A stretch of DNA of 64,000 nt, from assembly GCF_030580955.1 (NCBI RefSeq), contig NZ_JAUQON010000003.1, positions 310,001 through 374,000 of the forward strand. Direction: 5' to 3'. Position numbers and translations under genes: made by a program. Position 1 is the first letter of the stretch. Every line of letters starts with the position of its first letter. The DNA is from Hymenobacter convexus. Its GTDB lineage: Bacteria > Bacteroidota > Bacteroidia > Cytophagales > Hymenobacteraceae. Shown here one piece after another: positions 7,879 to 16,926 of the stretch. The notes under the pieces are model-generated. The model ran no database searches, had not been told where the DNA came from, and saw only the letters and a list, made by a program, of their open reading frames with translations.

Positions 7879-9288
7879 ATGGCCCTCGCTCCTGCTTCCT
7901 CCCCCGCTCCCGCCGCCAGCACCGCTGCCCCCGCCCGCTCCTACGCCGGGCCGATGATGCTGATGACCACCCTGTTCTTCCTGTTCGGGGCCGTCACCAA
8001 CTTCAACGGGGTGCTCATGCCTTACCTCAAGGAGGTATGTCATCTCAGCGATTTTGAGTCGTCGCTGGTGCCTTCGGCCTTTTTTGCCGCCTATTTCCTG
8101 ATGTCGCTGCCCGCGGGCTGGGTGCTGAACCGGATTGGCTACCAGCGGGGTATCGTGCTGGGCTTGTTGGTGATGGCCGCCGGGGCGCTGGTTTTTGTTC
8201 CGGCTGCCAATGCTCAGGCGTTCAGCCTGTTTCTAGTGGGCCTGAGCTTGCTGGGGGCGGGCGTCACGCTGCTCCAGGTGGCGGCCAACCCGTATGTGTC
8301 GGTGCTGGGCCCGGCGCGCGAGGCGGCCAGTCGTGTCAGCATTGTGGGCGTGGCCAATGGGCTGGGCGGCACGCTTTCGCCGCTGGTGGGCGGCCTGCTG
8401 CTATTCGGCAGCGCGTCGCTCCTCAAGCAGCAGCTGGCCGCCCTGCCCGTCAGCCAGCGTCTGGCCCAGGAAGCGGCCTTGGTCAAAACGCCTTATTTGG
8501 GGCTCGCCGCTTTTCTGGCAGCCCTGGCCATTCTTTTCTTCCTGGTGCGCCTGCCCAAAATCGAAAGCATTCCGGCCGATGAGGAAGCTACCGCCGACGA
8601 CACGGCCCTGCTGGCGGGCCGGAAATCGGCGCTCGATTTCCGGCATCTGGTGCTGGGCATCGGGGCTATTTTCCTATATGTCGGCGTTGAAGTGGGCCTG
8701 GGCGATTTCCTGATTCGCTACGGCCAGGCGCAGCACATTCTGCAGCTCAGCCCATTCACGCAGGAACTGGTGCAAAAACTCAACGCCATCACCAACTTCG
8801 GCTTGCTCGTTATCGGCCAGCGCCCGCTGCCCATCGATACGGCCCACGGCTTCACAGCGGCCGTGGGCGCCGTGATGGTGGCTTCCTACTGGTTTGGCAC
8901 GATGGTCGGGCGCATTGCCGGCATCCCCCTGCTGCGCCGCTACCCCGACCGGCCCCTGCTGGTGGGCGTCTGCGCCACGGGTGCCCTGCTGGTGCTGGGC
9001 TCCATCGCCCTGCACGGCGAAACAGCCCTCTGGCTCATCGTACTCTGCGGATTGATGAACTCCATCATGTGGCCCGTCATTTTTCCGCTGGCCATCAAAG
9101 GGCTGGGGCCATTCACCAAACAGGGCTCCTCTTACCTCATCATGGGCATCGTGGGCGGTGCCATTATTTCCCTCCTCATGGGCTGGTTGGCCACGCACGG
9201 CGGCGGCTTGCGGGTGGCCTTCGTGGTGCCGGCGCTGTGCTACCTGTACCTGCTGTTTTATGCCGTGAGTGGCTACCGGGTGCGGTAG
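7879..9288 (+). CDS. FucP-like sugar MFS transporter
   Basis: A 469-residue major facilitator superfamily permease with about 12 hydrophobic segments. The FucP/GluP signature is seen in the N-terminal half: FFLFGAVTNFNGVLMPYLKE (helix 1), then SLPAGWVLNRIGYQRGIVLG (helices 2-3), and LQVAANPYVSVLG (helix 4-5 loop). This subfamily imports L-fucose, glucose or galactose by proton symport. The C-terminal half has GRIAGIPLLRRYPDRP and GLMNSIMWPVIFPLAIKGLG, also typical. No sugar-catabolic genes are adjacent, so the substrate cannot be assigned. It is divergent from the methyltransferase gene. Confidence 0.88.
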   Translation: MALAPASSPAPAASTAAPARSYAGPMMLMTTLFFLFGAVTNFNGVLMPYLKEVCHLSDFESSLVPSAFFAAYFLMSLPAGWVLNRIGYQRGIVLGLLVMAAGALVFVPAANAQAFSLFLVGLSLLGAGVTLLQVAANPYVSVLGPAREAASRVSIVGVANGLGGTLSPLVGGLLLFGSASLLKQQLAALPVSQRLAQEAALVKTPYLGLAAFLAALAILFFLVRLPKIESIPADEEATADDTALLAGRKSALDFRHLVLGIGAIFLYVGVEVGLGDFLIRYGQAQHILQLSPFTQELVQKLNAITNFGLLVIGQRPLPIDTAHGFTAAVGAVMVASYWFGTMVGRIAGIPLLRRYPDRPLLVGVCATGALLVLGSIALHGETALWLIVLCGLMNSIMWPVIFPLAIKGLGPFTKQGSSYLIMGIVGGAIISLLMGWLATHGGGLRVAFVVPALCYLYLLFYAVSGYRVR

Positions 9289-9310
9289 GTCTGGGCAACG
9301 GAACAATAAA

Positions 9311-9432
9311 AAAGCATGTCATGCTCATCTGGCGTCCGCGCAGTCGAAGCATCTCTACCGCGCTGGCAATTGATTACTGTTGTGGAGGAGAGACTTCGAC
9401 TGCGCGGACGCCAGATGAGCATGACGTGCTTT
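9311..9432. repeat. 122-bp palindromic intergenic element (GAAG family)
   Basis: Left arm 9311-9349 and right arm 9394-9432 are reverse complements over 39 bases with one mismatch, around a 44-base centre. It shares the start GTCATGCT and the inner words CGAAG and CATCTCTACCGC with the element at 22875-22982. The inner part of its right arm differs (GAGAGACTTCG), so it may be a hybrid of two sub-types. Confidence 0.85.
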
Positions 9433-9456
9433 AATTTAACCCTCTTGCCCTGCCGC

Positions 9457-10056
9457 ATGACCACCCCGCCCGCTCCCCGCCCCTACCGCCTGCTCAGTGC
9501 CGGCAACGTGGCCCTGGTTTCATTGGCCGTGGTGGTGGTTACCACGGTGGCGGTGTGGCTGCTGGGGCTCGGGCAGCACCGCACGCTGTTTGCCAATTCG
9601 CTGATTTCGACCAGTATCCTGTTCGGCGCCTTTTTCCTGTTCACCGCCGTGGGCCTCTACCACGGCGTGAAGCTGCGCGACGACGTGGGCCGCCTCACCG
9701 ACCGCATCAGCCGCAAAAATTTCCCCGGCACCGGCAGGCTGGAGTCGTTGCCCAATTTCGATTTTTCCGAAGGCCACGGTATTTTGGGCATTCTGGCGGC
9801 CATTGCGATGGCCGTGGTGGTGGCCATCCTGGCCGTGTTCGTCATCTGGCTGGTGGGTGCGCTGCTCTGGACGGGCATTCTCATCTTCGCCGCCCTGCTG
9901 TACTGGGTGTTTTTCCGGGCGCTGCGGCTGGTTTTTAAAAACTCGAACCGCTGCCGGGGCCGCCTGGGTGCCAGCCTTTGGGAAGGCTTCTGGTACGCCT
10001 CGCTCTATACCTGCTGGATTTACGGCATCATCATGGCCGCGCATTACTTGCGGTAG
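9457..10056 (+). CDS. Conserved four-helix membrane protein
   Basis: A 199-residue membrane protein with hydrophobic segments at about residues 15-35, 45-65, 110-145 and 180-199. The loop after the second helix is charged (LRDDVGRLTDRISRKNFPG). I chose the ATG at 9457. A frame open from 9316 would add translation of the palindromic repeat and is not credible. I do not recognise the family. It follows the permease on the same strand, with the repeat between them. Confidence 0.65.
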   Translation: MTTPPAPRPYRLLSAGNVALVSLAVVVVTTVAVWLLGLGQHRTLFANSLISTSILFGAFFLFTAVGLYHGVKLRDDVGRLTDRISRKNFPGTGRLESLPNFDFSEGHGILGILAAIAMAVVVAILAVFVIWLVGALLWTGILIFAALLYWVFFRALRLVFKNSNRCRGRLGASLWEGFWYASLYTCWIYGIIMAAHYLR

Positions 10057-10064
10057 GCCTGTAC

Positions 10065-10138
10065 GTAGCACGGACTTTTAGTCCGCGTCTGCGCGCCACC
10101 AGGGTCGTTTCGAAACGCGGACTAAAAGTCCGCGCTAC
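10065..10138. repeat. 74-bp palindromic element (GTAGC family)
   Basis: Two 24-base arms (10065-10088 and 10115-10138), each itself containing the small palindrome around CGGACTTTTAGTCCG, are reverse complements with one mismatch. It lies between the 3' ends of the membrane protein gene and the kptA remnant and might serve as a bidirectional terminator. Relatives are at 7755 and 24890. Confidence 0.8.
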
Positions 10139-10139
10139 T

Positions 10140-10675
10140 TCACAGGCCGCCCAGATACTGCGGCGGCACGGCCTCGACCAGCCACACGCCGTTGCCGGAT
10201 TCGTAGAACGGCACGCCGGCCGCGTGCATCGCGGCCGCATCCACCGTCAGGATGGTGGGCTGGCCGCGCCGGGCGCCCACGCGGCGGGCGGTTTCAGCAT
10301 CAGGCGAAAGGTGGACGTGGTGGCGCGCCATTTTCTGCAAGCCCGCCGAGCGGATGGCGGGCAGCGCCGCCGGGGCCGTGCCGTGGTAGAGCAGCGCGGG
10401 CGGCATGGCCGGCACCAGCTGCAAATCGACCTCCACGCTGTGGCCCTGCTGCGCCCGGATGCGCGTGCCGCCGACATCGAACGCAAAGCGTTTTTTGTCG
10501 TTGCCAGCCACAATTTCAGTCAATTCCGCCTCGCTCAGGGGCGTGCCGTGGGCGGCGCAAGCGGCTAGCAGTTCCGCCACGGGCACCCAGCCGCCGTCCT
10601 GTAAAGGCCCTCGGGATGGTGGCGCAGGTGGTAGCTGAGAAACTTGCTGAGGCGGGAGGCTCGCTGGGTGTCCAT
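10140..10675 (-). pseudogene. kptA: RNA 2'-phosphotransferase KptA/Tpt1, frameshifted
   Basis: The N-terminal KptA signature is encoded from ATG 10675 (RLSKFLSYHLRHHPEGL), but the frame then runs into a stop. The rest of the protein (DGGWVPVAELL, IRAQQGHSV, LYHGT, RHHVHLS, FYESGNGVWL) continues in another frame to the stop at 10140. The shift lies near 10599-10608, where one base appears lost or two gained (CTTTACAGGAC). KptA removes the 2'-phosphate from RNA using NAD. The conserved R, H and R residues of the family are all present across the two frames. The gene is therefore recently broken or the sequence has an error there. Confidence 0.85.
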
Positions 10676-10732
10676 ACGGGCAAAGGTCGCCGAAGCATTC
10701 GGAACATGCACCTCGTGCCCAAGCCCCGCCCC

Positions 10733-10740
10733 TACCTTTG
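10733..10740 (+). promoter_or_regulatory. Candidate Bacteroidota -7 element before murB
   Basis: TACCTTTG matches the -7 consensus TAnnTTTG exactly and lies four bases before the murB ATG at 10745. A transcript from here would be leaderless or nearly so. No clear TTG is seen at the -33 position, so this is tentative. Confidence 0.4.
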
Positions 10741-10744
10741 CGGC

Positions 10745-11785
10745 ATGATGCCAACGCTCGAAGAAAACGTCTCCCTCCGCCCCTACAACACCTTTGGCCT
10801 CGATGTGCAGGCCCGCTACTTCGCCCGCTTCGCCTCGGCCGACGAGTTGCGCGCGCTGCTAAAGTTGCCCGAGGTGCAGGCGGCCGAAAAGCTCATCCTC
10901 GGCGGCGGCTCCAACCTGCTTTTCACCCAGGATTTCGCGGGTACGGTGTTGAAAAACGAGATTCGCGGCCTCGAAATCACCTATGAGGACGCCGACACGC
11001 ACACCGTGCTGGTGCGGGCCGGGGCCGGCGAAAGCTGGCACGGGCTGGTGGAATATAGTCTCGACCAGGGCCTGAGCGGACTCGAAAACCTGTCGCTCAT
11101 CCCCGGCACGGTGGGCGCCTCGCCCCTGCAAAACATCGGCGCCTACGGGGCCGAGCTGCGCGACACCTTCGACCACCTCGAAGCCGTCGACATCAGCACC
11201 GGCGCGTTGCGCGTGTTCACGGCCGACGAATGCGGCTTCGGCTACCGCGAAAGTGTGTTCAAAAACGTGCTAAAGGGCCAGTTTGTAGTCACGGCCGTGG
11301 TGCTGCGCCTGCACCGCCAGCCCCGGCCCAACGTGCGCTACGGCGCCATTGCCGAAACGCTGGCCGAGTTGGGCATCGAGGGCGAGCCCACGCCGCAGGA
11401 CGTGAGCCGCGCCGTGGTGCACATCCGGCGCAGCAAGCTGCCCGACCCGGCCGAAATCGGCAACGCCGGCTCCTTTTTCAAGAACCCCGAAATCTCGCAG
11501 GCCCGGTTCGACCACCTGAAAAGCGAGTATCCGGAACTACCCGGCTACCCCGTGCCCGGCGGCGTGAAAGTGCCCGCCGGCTGGCTCATCGAGCGGGCCG
11601 GCTGGAAGGGCCTGCGCCGCGGCCCCGGCGAGGGCACCCACGGCGTACACGCCCGCCAGGCCCTGGTGCTGGTGAACCACGGCGGCGCCACCGGTAGCGA
11701 AGTGCGCCAGCTGGCCGAGGAAATCATTGCCTCGGTGCGGGCGCAGTTCGGCATCGAGCTGCACCCGGAAGTTAATATTTTGTGA
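10745..11785 (+). CDS. murB: UDP-N-acetylenolpyruvoylglucosamine reductase MurB
   Basis: A 346-residue MurB, the FAD enzyme that reduces UDP-GlcNAc-enolpyruvate to UDP-MurNAc with NADPH in cytoplasmic peptidoglycan precursor synthesis. Visible motifs: NTFG near the start, the FAD-binding segment LGGGSNLLF, SLIPGTVGASPLQNIGAYGAE, the YRESVFK segment typical of type I MurB (E. coli type), GNAGSFFKNP with the proton-donating serine, and the C-terminal PAGWLIERAGWKG and HPEVNIL. Two ATGs stand in tandem at 10745 and 10748, either of which could be used. Length agrees with type I family members. Confidence 0.97.
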   Translation: MMPTLEENVSLRPYNTFGLDVQARYFARFASADELRALLKLPEVQAAEKLILGGGSNLLFTQDFAGTVLKNEIRGLEITYEDADTHTVLVRAGAGESWHGLVEYSLDQGLSGLENLSLIPGTVGASPLQNIGAYGAELRDTFDHLEAVDISTGALRVFTADECGFGYRESVFKNVLKGQFVVTAVVLRLHRQPRPNVRYGAIAETLAELGIEGEPTPQDVSRAVVHIRRSKLPDPAEIGNAGSFFKNPEISQARFDHLKSEYPELPGYPVPGGVKVPAGWLIERAGWKGLRRGPGEGTHGVHARQALVLVNHGGATGSEVRQLAEEIIASVRAQFGIELHPEVNIL

Positions 11786-11905
11786 TATAATATAACTATG
11801 TTTCAACCATAACTTTATAGTCCTGAGCAGCAGGAAATGAAGAATTTATCCCGAGATTTGCATACGCGCTTCTTTTTTCGGTCTACATATTCTTCAATTC
11901 TAGTT

Positions 11906-12904
11906 ATGACCAAGCTGCTACTTTTCGCCGGCTTATTCGCCGGTTTTGCCAACGCCCAGGCCACGCCCGGCCCAGCCACCCCGCCCGTTCTCACCGTGAA
12001 AGCCGCCCGGGCCCTGGGCGCGGGCAGCACCGTGACGGTGCGCGCCGTGGTGCTCAACGGCACCGAGATGGGCAACATCCGCTACATCCAGGACGCCGAG
12101 GCCGGCCTGGCCTTGTATGCCCAGCCGGCCAAGCTGCCGGGCTACGGCGAGCTGCACGCCGGCGACAGCATCCAGGTCACGGGCCAGCTCAAGCTCTACA
12201 ACGGGCTGCTGGAAATGGACCCCGTGGCCTCGTTCCACAAGCTGGCGGGCGGGGTACGGTTGCGCGCCCTGAAGGTGCCCGTGGCGCAGGCCAATACTGT
12301 TTTTGACGAAGCCAACGAGAGTCGTCTGGTGGAAATTACGGGCGTGACGCGCCTGGCCACGCCTGCCGGCACCGCTGCCACCACCCTGGCCGGCAACGCC
12401 AACTACCTCCTCAACGGCCAAACCGGCACGCTGGTGCGGGTGGGTGCCGCCAGCACCGGCCCCGCCGGCCTCGTGGACGCCACGCCGCCCACCGAGCCGT
12501 TTGACCTGCGCGGGGTGCTCAGCCAGTACTCGCCCAGCGGCACGGGCGGCTACCAGCTGCTGCCGCGCCTGGCCTCCGACATGGTGCTCGGCGGCGGCCT
12601 GCCGCGCCTCACCGAAGAGCCCGTGCCCGTGAACGTGAGCCCCACGGGCTTCACGGTGGTGTACTCCACGCTGAACCCCGGCGACACCCGCGTGCGCTAC
12701 GGCCTCACCGCCCAGGACCTGAAGGAAAGCCGCACCGACGCGGCCCTCACCACCCACCACAGCCTCACCCTCACCGACCTGATTCCGGGCACCACTTACT
12801 ACGTGGAGGTGAGCTCGCGCAACGCCTCCGGCACCGAAACGGCCCCGCCCGTGCCGTTTATCACCAGCGGCGGCAAGCGCGTCCGCGTTGGCACTAAAAA
12901 TTAA
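11906..12904 (+). CDS. Secreted OB-fold/FN3 protein, truncated paralogue of the nuclease downstream
   Basis: A 332-residue secreted protein. After a signal peptide (MTKLLLFAGLFAGFANAQA) comes an OB-fold-like region (VTVRAVVLNGTEMGNIRYIQ, GDSIQVTGQLKLYNGLLEMD, GYQLLPRLASDM; about residues 25-230) and a fibronectin type III domain (about 240-325). Nearly every motif is shared with the N-terminal half of the next gene. The protein stops (GKRVRVGTKN) exactly where its paralogue enters the phospholipase D region (GKMRVYFNN). It has neither nuclease motifs nor a T9SS tail. It probably binds nucleic acid or a partner, which is inference. I chose ATG 11906 because it gives the signal peptide. Confidence 0.8.
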   Translation: MTKLLLFAGLFAGFANAQATPGPATPPVLTVKAARALGAGSTVTVRAVVLNGTEMGNIRYIQDAEAGLALYAQPAKLPGYGELHAGDSIQVTGQLKLYNGLLEMDPVASFHKLAGGVRLRALKVPVAQANTVFDEANESRLVEITGVTRLATPAGTAATTLAGNANYLLNGQTGTLVRVGAASTGPAGLVDATPPTEPFDLRGVLSQYSPSGTGGYQLLPRLASDMVLGGGLPRLTEEPVPVNVSPTGFTVVYSTLNPGDTRVRYGLTAQDLKESRTDAALTTHHSLTLTDLIPGTTYYVEVSSRNASGTETAPPVPFITSGGKRVRVGTKN

Positions 12905-13024
12905 GGGGCAGTGTTGGGCCGGCCAACGGTGCATTCGGCGGTTCGTTTCGCTGAAATTCAGCATCTTTGTAGTTCGGCTTTTCATCTTTTTCACTTTAAC
13001 CGTTTCCTAACACTTCCTTCATTT

Positions 13025-15397
13025 ATGAATAAACTTACCCTGTTGGCGTTGCTGATATGCGCGGCTATTTGGCGGCCCGCCGCGGCTCAGGCTCCCATTA
13101 CCATTGCGGCAGCGCGTGCCCAGCAGCCCACCACCAATGCCACGGCTGGAGCCACGGTCACCGTGACCGGCATCGCCACCAACGGCCCGGAACTGGGGTC
13201 CATTCGCTACTTCCAGGACGGCACGGCCGGCATTGCGGCTTATGGCGGCACCACCGGCGCGGCCGGCACCTCGGCGGCCGTAGCAGCCGTGCTGAACTCG
13301 GTGCAGCCCGGCGACAGCATTGTGGTAACGGGCCAGCTAAAGCAGTTTTACGGCTTCCTGGAAATTGACCCGCTCACGAGCGTCACCATCGTTTCCGGCA
13401 ACCGGCCGGTGGTGCCGGTGTCATTTCCGGCCGGCAGCATCACCCCAGCTTTTGCCGAGCAGTACGAGGGCCAGCTGGTGCGCATCAACGGCATTACGTC
13501 CATCAACACGAGCACGGGCGCGGCCGTGACGTCGTTCGCCTCTGTTTCGGCCGGCTACCGCATCAACAACAACGCCGCCACGCCGCTCTACGTGAACGCC
13601 GCCAGCACCGGCCCCTACGGCCTCATCGGCAAGCCGGCCCCGACGGGCTTGTACGACGCCATTGGCCTGATTAGCCAGCACATGACGGCCAACACCGGCA
13701 CGGTGAACACCACCACCGGCTACCAGCTGCTGCCGCGTCTCTACGCAGACTTTATCCAGGGCCTGACGCCGAACCTCATCGGCACGCCCACGACCTCGAA
13801 CATTAGCACGACCGGCTTCACCGTGAACTTCATCACCCAGAACGCCGGCAACACCCAGCTAAGCTACAGCACCTCGCCCACCACGGGCTTTCAGACCGTG
13901 ACCAACGCGGCCAGCGTGACCACCCACAGCTTGGCCCTGACCGGCCTGCAGCCCGCCACGGTGTACTACGTGCAAGCCATTTCGGTGAACAGCGTGGGCC
14001 AGTCGCAGTCGCGCGTGGTGCCCATGATTACGGCCTCGCTCTCGACCGGCAAGATGCGCGTGTACTTCAACAACGCCGTGGACAACACCCTGGCCATGCC
14101 CAACAACAACGCCGTGTACCTGCCCAGCGGCCACATCGCCGACACGCTGGCCAGCTACATCAACAAGGCCCGCAAAACCCTCGACATCGCCATCTATAAC
14201 TGGAACAACGCCGTCATTCTCAATGCCGTAAACGCGGCCCGGGCCCGCGGCGTGAAGGTGCGCGTGATTTACGAAGACGACAACGCCAACCTGAGCATCA
14301 ACAGCCTCAACGCCGTGATTCCGCGCCAGGGCCGCCCGGCCCAGGCCGGCAGCAGCGGCAGCGCCATCATGCACAACAAATTTGTGGTGATTGACGCCGA
14401 CACCAGCGTGGCCAACTGCCCCTGGGTGTGGACGGGCTCGACCAACTGGACGGCTGCCCAGCTCGCTACCGACCGCAACTCGGCCATTGCCGTGCAGGAC
14501 CAGAGCCTAGCCCGTGTCTACACCATGGAATTCAACGAGATGTGGGGCAGCAACACCCTCACGCCCGGTACGCTGCTGTTTGGCAACCGCAAAACCGACA
14601 ACACGCCGCATTACTTCAACATTGGCGGGCGCCAGGTAGAATCGTGGTTTTCGCCGACCGACAACGTGAACGGCCACCTCATCGAGACGGTGCAGACGGC
14701 TGATAACGACATGCATTTCGCGTCGATGCTCATCACCCGTTCAGACATCGGCCGCGCCATCCGCGACCGGGTGCAGCTGCGCGGCATCGCCGCCTGCACC
14801 GAGGGCGTGACCAACGACACCAGCGCCACCGACGGCTCGGGCAACAACTTCCGCGTGATTCGCTCGGCCATCGGCAACCGCATGATTCTGAAGCGCGGCT
14901 CCTACATCTTCCACCACAAGTACCTGCTGGTGGACGCGGGCAACGCCCAATCGGACCCCACCATCTTCCTGGGCTCGCACAACTGGACCAACTCGGCCGA
15001 TAACGAAAACGACGAAAATACGCTCGTTATCCACGACGCCCGCATTGTGAACCAGTACTACCAGGAATTCGCTACCCGCGTGTCGGAGCAAACCGCGGCC
15101 GGGGTGACGGTATGCCGCCTCACGCTGGCCACCCGGGCCGGCACGGTGCAGGCCAGCACCCTGCAGGTGTACCCCAACCCGACCCAGGGCAGCTTCAACC
15201 TGCGTCTGGCCAGCACGGCCGCCCGCACCGCCACCGTGGTGCTGCGCGACGTGACCGGCCGCGTGGTGCTCACCCAGACCCAGCCCCTGAATGGCACCGA
15301 CCTGAACATCGATGCCTCGGCACTGAAATCGGGCCTGTACATGGTGCAGGTGACGACGCCGGAATCGACGCAGGTGAGCCGCGTGGTGGTGCAATAA
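13025..15397 (+). CDS. Extracellular phospholipase D-family nuclease with T9SS sorting domain
   Basis: A 790-residue secreted protein. In order: signal peptide (1-21), OB-fold-like domain (about 25-240), fibronectin type III (about 255-335), and two phospholipase D half-domains with HxKx4D motifs, HNKFVVID (near 448, followed by WTGSTNWT) and HHKYLLVD (near 631, followed by FLGSHNWTNSADNENDEN). It ends in a type A T9SS C-terminal sorting domain (713-790; YPNPTQGSFNL, LRDVTGRVV, LKSGLYMVQV). Paired HKD motifs form one active site in PLD nucleases and lipases, and fusion to OB-fold domains favours an extracellular nuclease. Export would be by Sec, then the type IX system, with tail cleavage. 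The gene ends in a strong terminator. Confidence 0.9.
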   Translation: MNKLTLLALLICAAIWRPAAAQAPITIAAARAQQPTTNATAGATVTVTGIATNGPELGSIRYFQDGTAGIAAYGGTTGAAGTSAAVAAVLNSVQPGDSIVVTGQLKQFYGFLEIDPLTSVTIVSGNRPVVPVSFPAGSITPAFAEQYEGQLVRINGITSINTSTGAAVTSFASVSAGYRINNNAATPLYVNAASTGPYGLIGKPAPTGLYDAIGLISQHMTANTGTVNTTTGYQLLPRLYADFIQGLTPNLIGTPTTSNISTTGFTVNFITQNAGNTQLSYSTSPTTGFQTVTNAASVTTHSLALTGLQPATVYYVQAISVNSVGQSQSRVVPMITASLSTGKMRVYFNNAVDNTLAMPNNNAVYLPSGHIADTLASYINKARKTLDIAIYNWNNAVILNAVNAARARGVKVRVIYEDDNANLSINSLNAVIPRQGRPAQAGSSGSAIMHNKFVVIDADTSVANCPWVWTGSTNWTAAQLATDRNSAIAVQDQSLARVYTMEFNEMWGSNTLTPGTLLFGNRKTDNTPHYFNIGGRQVESWFSPTDNVNGHLIETVQTADNDMHFASMLITRSDIGRAIRDRVQLRGIAACTEGVTNDTSATDGSGNNFRVIRSAIGNRMILKRGSYIFHHKYLLVDAGNAQSDPTIFLGSHNWTNSADNENDENTLVIHDARIVNQYYQEFATRVSEQTAAGVTVCRLTLATRAGTVQASTLQVYPNPTQGSFNLRLASTAARTATVVLRDVTGRVVLTQTQPLNGTDLNIDASALKSGLYMVQVTTPESTQVSRVVVQ

Positions 15398-15420
15398 GCC
15401 CCCGCACCGCTTTCTTTAAA

Positions 15421-15453
15421 AAGGCGGCCTCCCCCTGGGAGGCCGCCTTTTTT
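15421..15453 (+). terminator. Intrinsic terminator
   Basis: A perfect 13-base stem (AAGGCGGCCTCCC with GGGAGGCCGCCTT) around a three-base loop, followed by a T run, 24 bases after the nuclease stop codon. Confidence 0.93.
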
Positions 15454-15518
15454 GTGTGCGTACTTTGATTAATTGCGCCGTGGTTACGTTTCAGGCTCAA
15501 AACGCAACCTTTGCTACC

Positions 15519-16208
15519 ATGAAACTTTTGCTGCTGCTCGCCGGCCTGCTATGCACCTTTAGTACGCTGGCTCAAAAGATATCCAACGTTGATTTCGATG
15601 AAATCAAGCGCGAAACTACCAACCCGGGCTCGCCCTATTATTTCCCCAAACAGCTGACGCGGCTCCAGGCTTCGGACTCGACCTTGCAGGCGAAAGACTA
15701 CCACTACCTGTACTACGGACAGGTTTTCCAGGCGGGCTACAACCCGGAAGGCGCCGGCGAAGCTTCCGAATCCTTTACCAAAGCCTTCGCTGCCAAGCAG
15801 TACCGCGAAGCCCTGGCGCTGGGCGCCAAGGACCTCCGCGCCCAGCCCTTCAACCTGCGCCTCAACACCGAGATGATAGTGTGCGCCAGCCAGGCCAGCG
15901 GCCGCCGGCTCGCCCAGCGCTACGCCAACCGCTACTTTGGCCTGCTCAGAGCCTTGCGTAGCAGCGGCGACGGGCATGGCCCAGCCACGGCCTTCGTGGT
16001 GGCATCGGTGGATGACGAGTACACGCTGCTGGGTTACTTCAATCTGGATTACAGCGGCCAGTCGCGGGCGGGTACCACCGATATTTTCACGCTGAAACCT
16101 GTGGCGGAAGCCTCGGCGGCCGGCAGCCCGCAGCATTTCGAAGGCAGGGACATCTATTTCAACGTCAGCCAGCCGCTAAATTATTTGGGCAACCAACTCA
16201 AAGATTAG
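15519..16208 (+). CDS. DUF4919 family secreted protein
   Basis: A 229-residue protein with a signal peptide (MKLLLLLAGLLCTFSTLAQ). The segment YYFPKQLTRLQASDSTL followed by YHYLYYGQVFQAGYNP is the hallmark of DUF4919, a Bacteroidota family of unknown function, and two alpha-helical repeats (KAFAAKQYREALALGAKDL) follow. It has its own region after the nuclease terminator. No catalytic residues are evident. ATG 15519 gives the signal peptide. Confidence 0.8.
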   Translation: MKLLLLLAGLLCTFSTLAQKISNVDFDEIKRETTNPGSPYYFPKQLTRLQASDSTLQAKDYHYLYYGQVFQAGYNPEGAGEASESFTKAFAAKQYREALALGAKDLRAQPFNLRLNTEMIVCASQASGRRLAQRYANRYFGLLRALRSSGDGHGPATAFVVASVDDEYTLLGYFNLDYSGQSRAGTTDIFTLKPVAEASAAGSPQHFEGRDIYFNVSQPLNYLGNQLKD

Positions 16209-16281
16209 TTGCGCAAGCGAAGGACTGCCGCACAATTGCGGCAGATTTTCCCATTTGGCAAGTGCGATGATTGGCAACTCA

Positions 16282-16896
16282 TCATCCATTCAAAAGCTTG
16301 TAGCGCCTGATGGGCTGGTTCCGGCGCAACAATAGCGCGTGATACCAGGTCGGCACATCGTTCGTCCACCGGGGCAGCAGCAGCAGAATGGCCATGATTT
16401 CCAACCGGCTCACGGCGCCGAGGTAAAAGGAAATGCCGAACAGCAGCCCCGAGTCACCGGTGCTCAAAATCTGGACGAGGGCGGCAGCGGAAACCAATAC
16501 CCAAGCCTTGGCGCCCCACGAATGCGTGGCGATTTCCTTGCGAAATTTGAAGTAGCTCACGGCATACGTCAGGCTTTCCAGCCCGAGCAGTGTCCACAGT
16601 CTGCCAGCGTGGTAGGCAAAGAAACCCGGCCAAGCCAGATACGTGGCCACGAGCACCAGCGCCCAAAACACCTAGTCGACCGCCGAATCGAGCCGGCGCA
16701 GCTTTTCGGTCGAAATGTTCAGCTGCCGGGCCACGATGCCATCGAACACATCGGTGAGCACGCCCAGCGTGAGCAGCCCCACGGCCAGCGCGGCAAAGTG
16801 CGCCACGCCTAAGTAGCTGAGGGCCACCAGCAGCGCCCCAATGGCCAGCCGGGAGTAAATGAGCGCCAGTGGAAAGTACTTCACGGCCGATTTCAA
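16282..16896 (-). pseudogene. CDP-alcohol phosphatidyltransferase family gene interrupted by an amber codon
   Basis: Read through, this is a 204-residue membrane protein with about five helices and a CDP-alcohol phosphatidyltransferase motif near residues 50-75 (DVFDGIVARQ, then LDSAVD). These enzymes move a phosphatidyl group from a CDP-alcohol such as CDP-diacylglycerol to an alcohol acceptor. A TAG stop (16672-16674) follows directly after the last motif aspartate, and the same frame continues without a break through the remaining helices (VFWALVLVATYLAWPGFF). The Gly expected in DGxxAR-x8-G-x3-D-x3-D is Leu here, so this may be a divergent subfamily. Nonsense mutation, suppression or sequencing error are all possible. 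Confidence 0.8.
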
Positions 16897-16926
16897 ACGA
16901 AGTGAGCGGACCAGCAGCCGGATGTA

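Noticed and set aside
9273..9464. Open frames on both strands giving the same HVMLIWRPRSRS peptide
   Set aside because: They are translations of a palindromic repeat, so both strands read alike.
10616..10744. N-terminal extension of murB
   Set aside because: Antisense to the kptA 5' end; family starts at the ATG pair at 10745.
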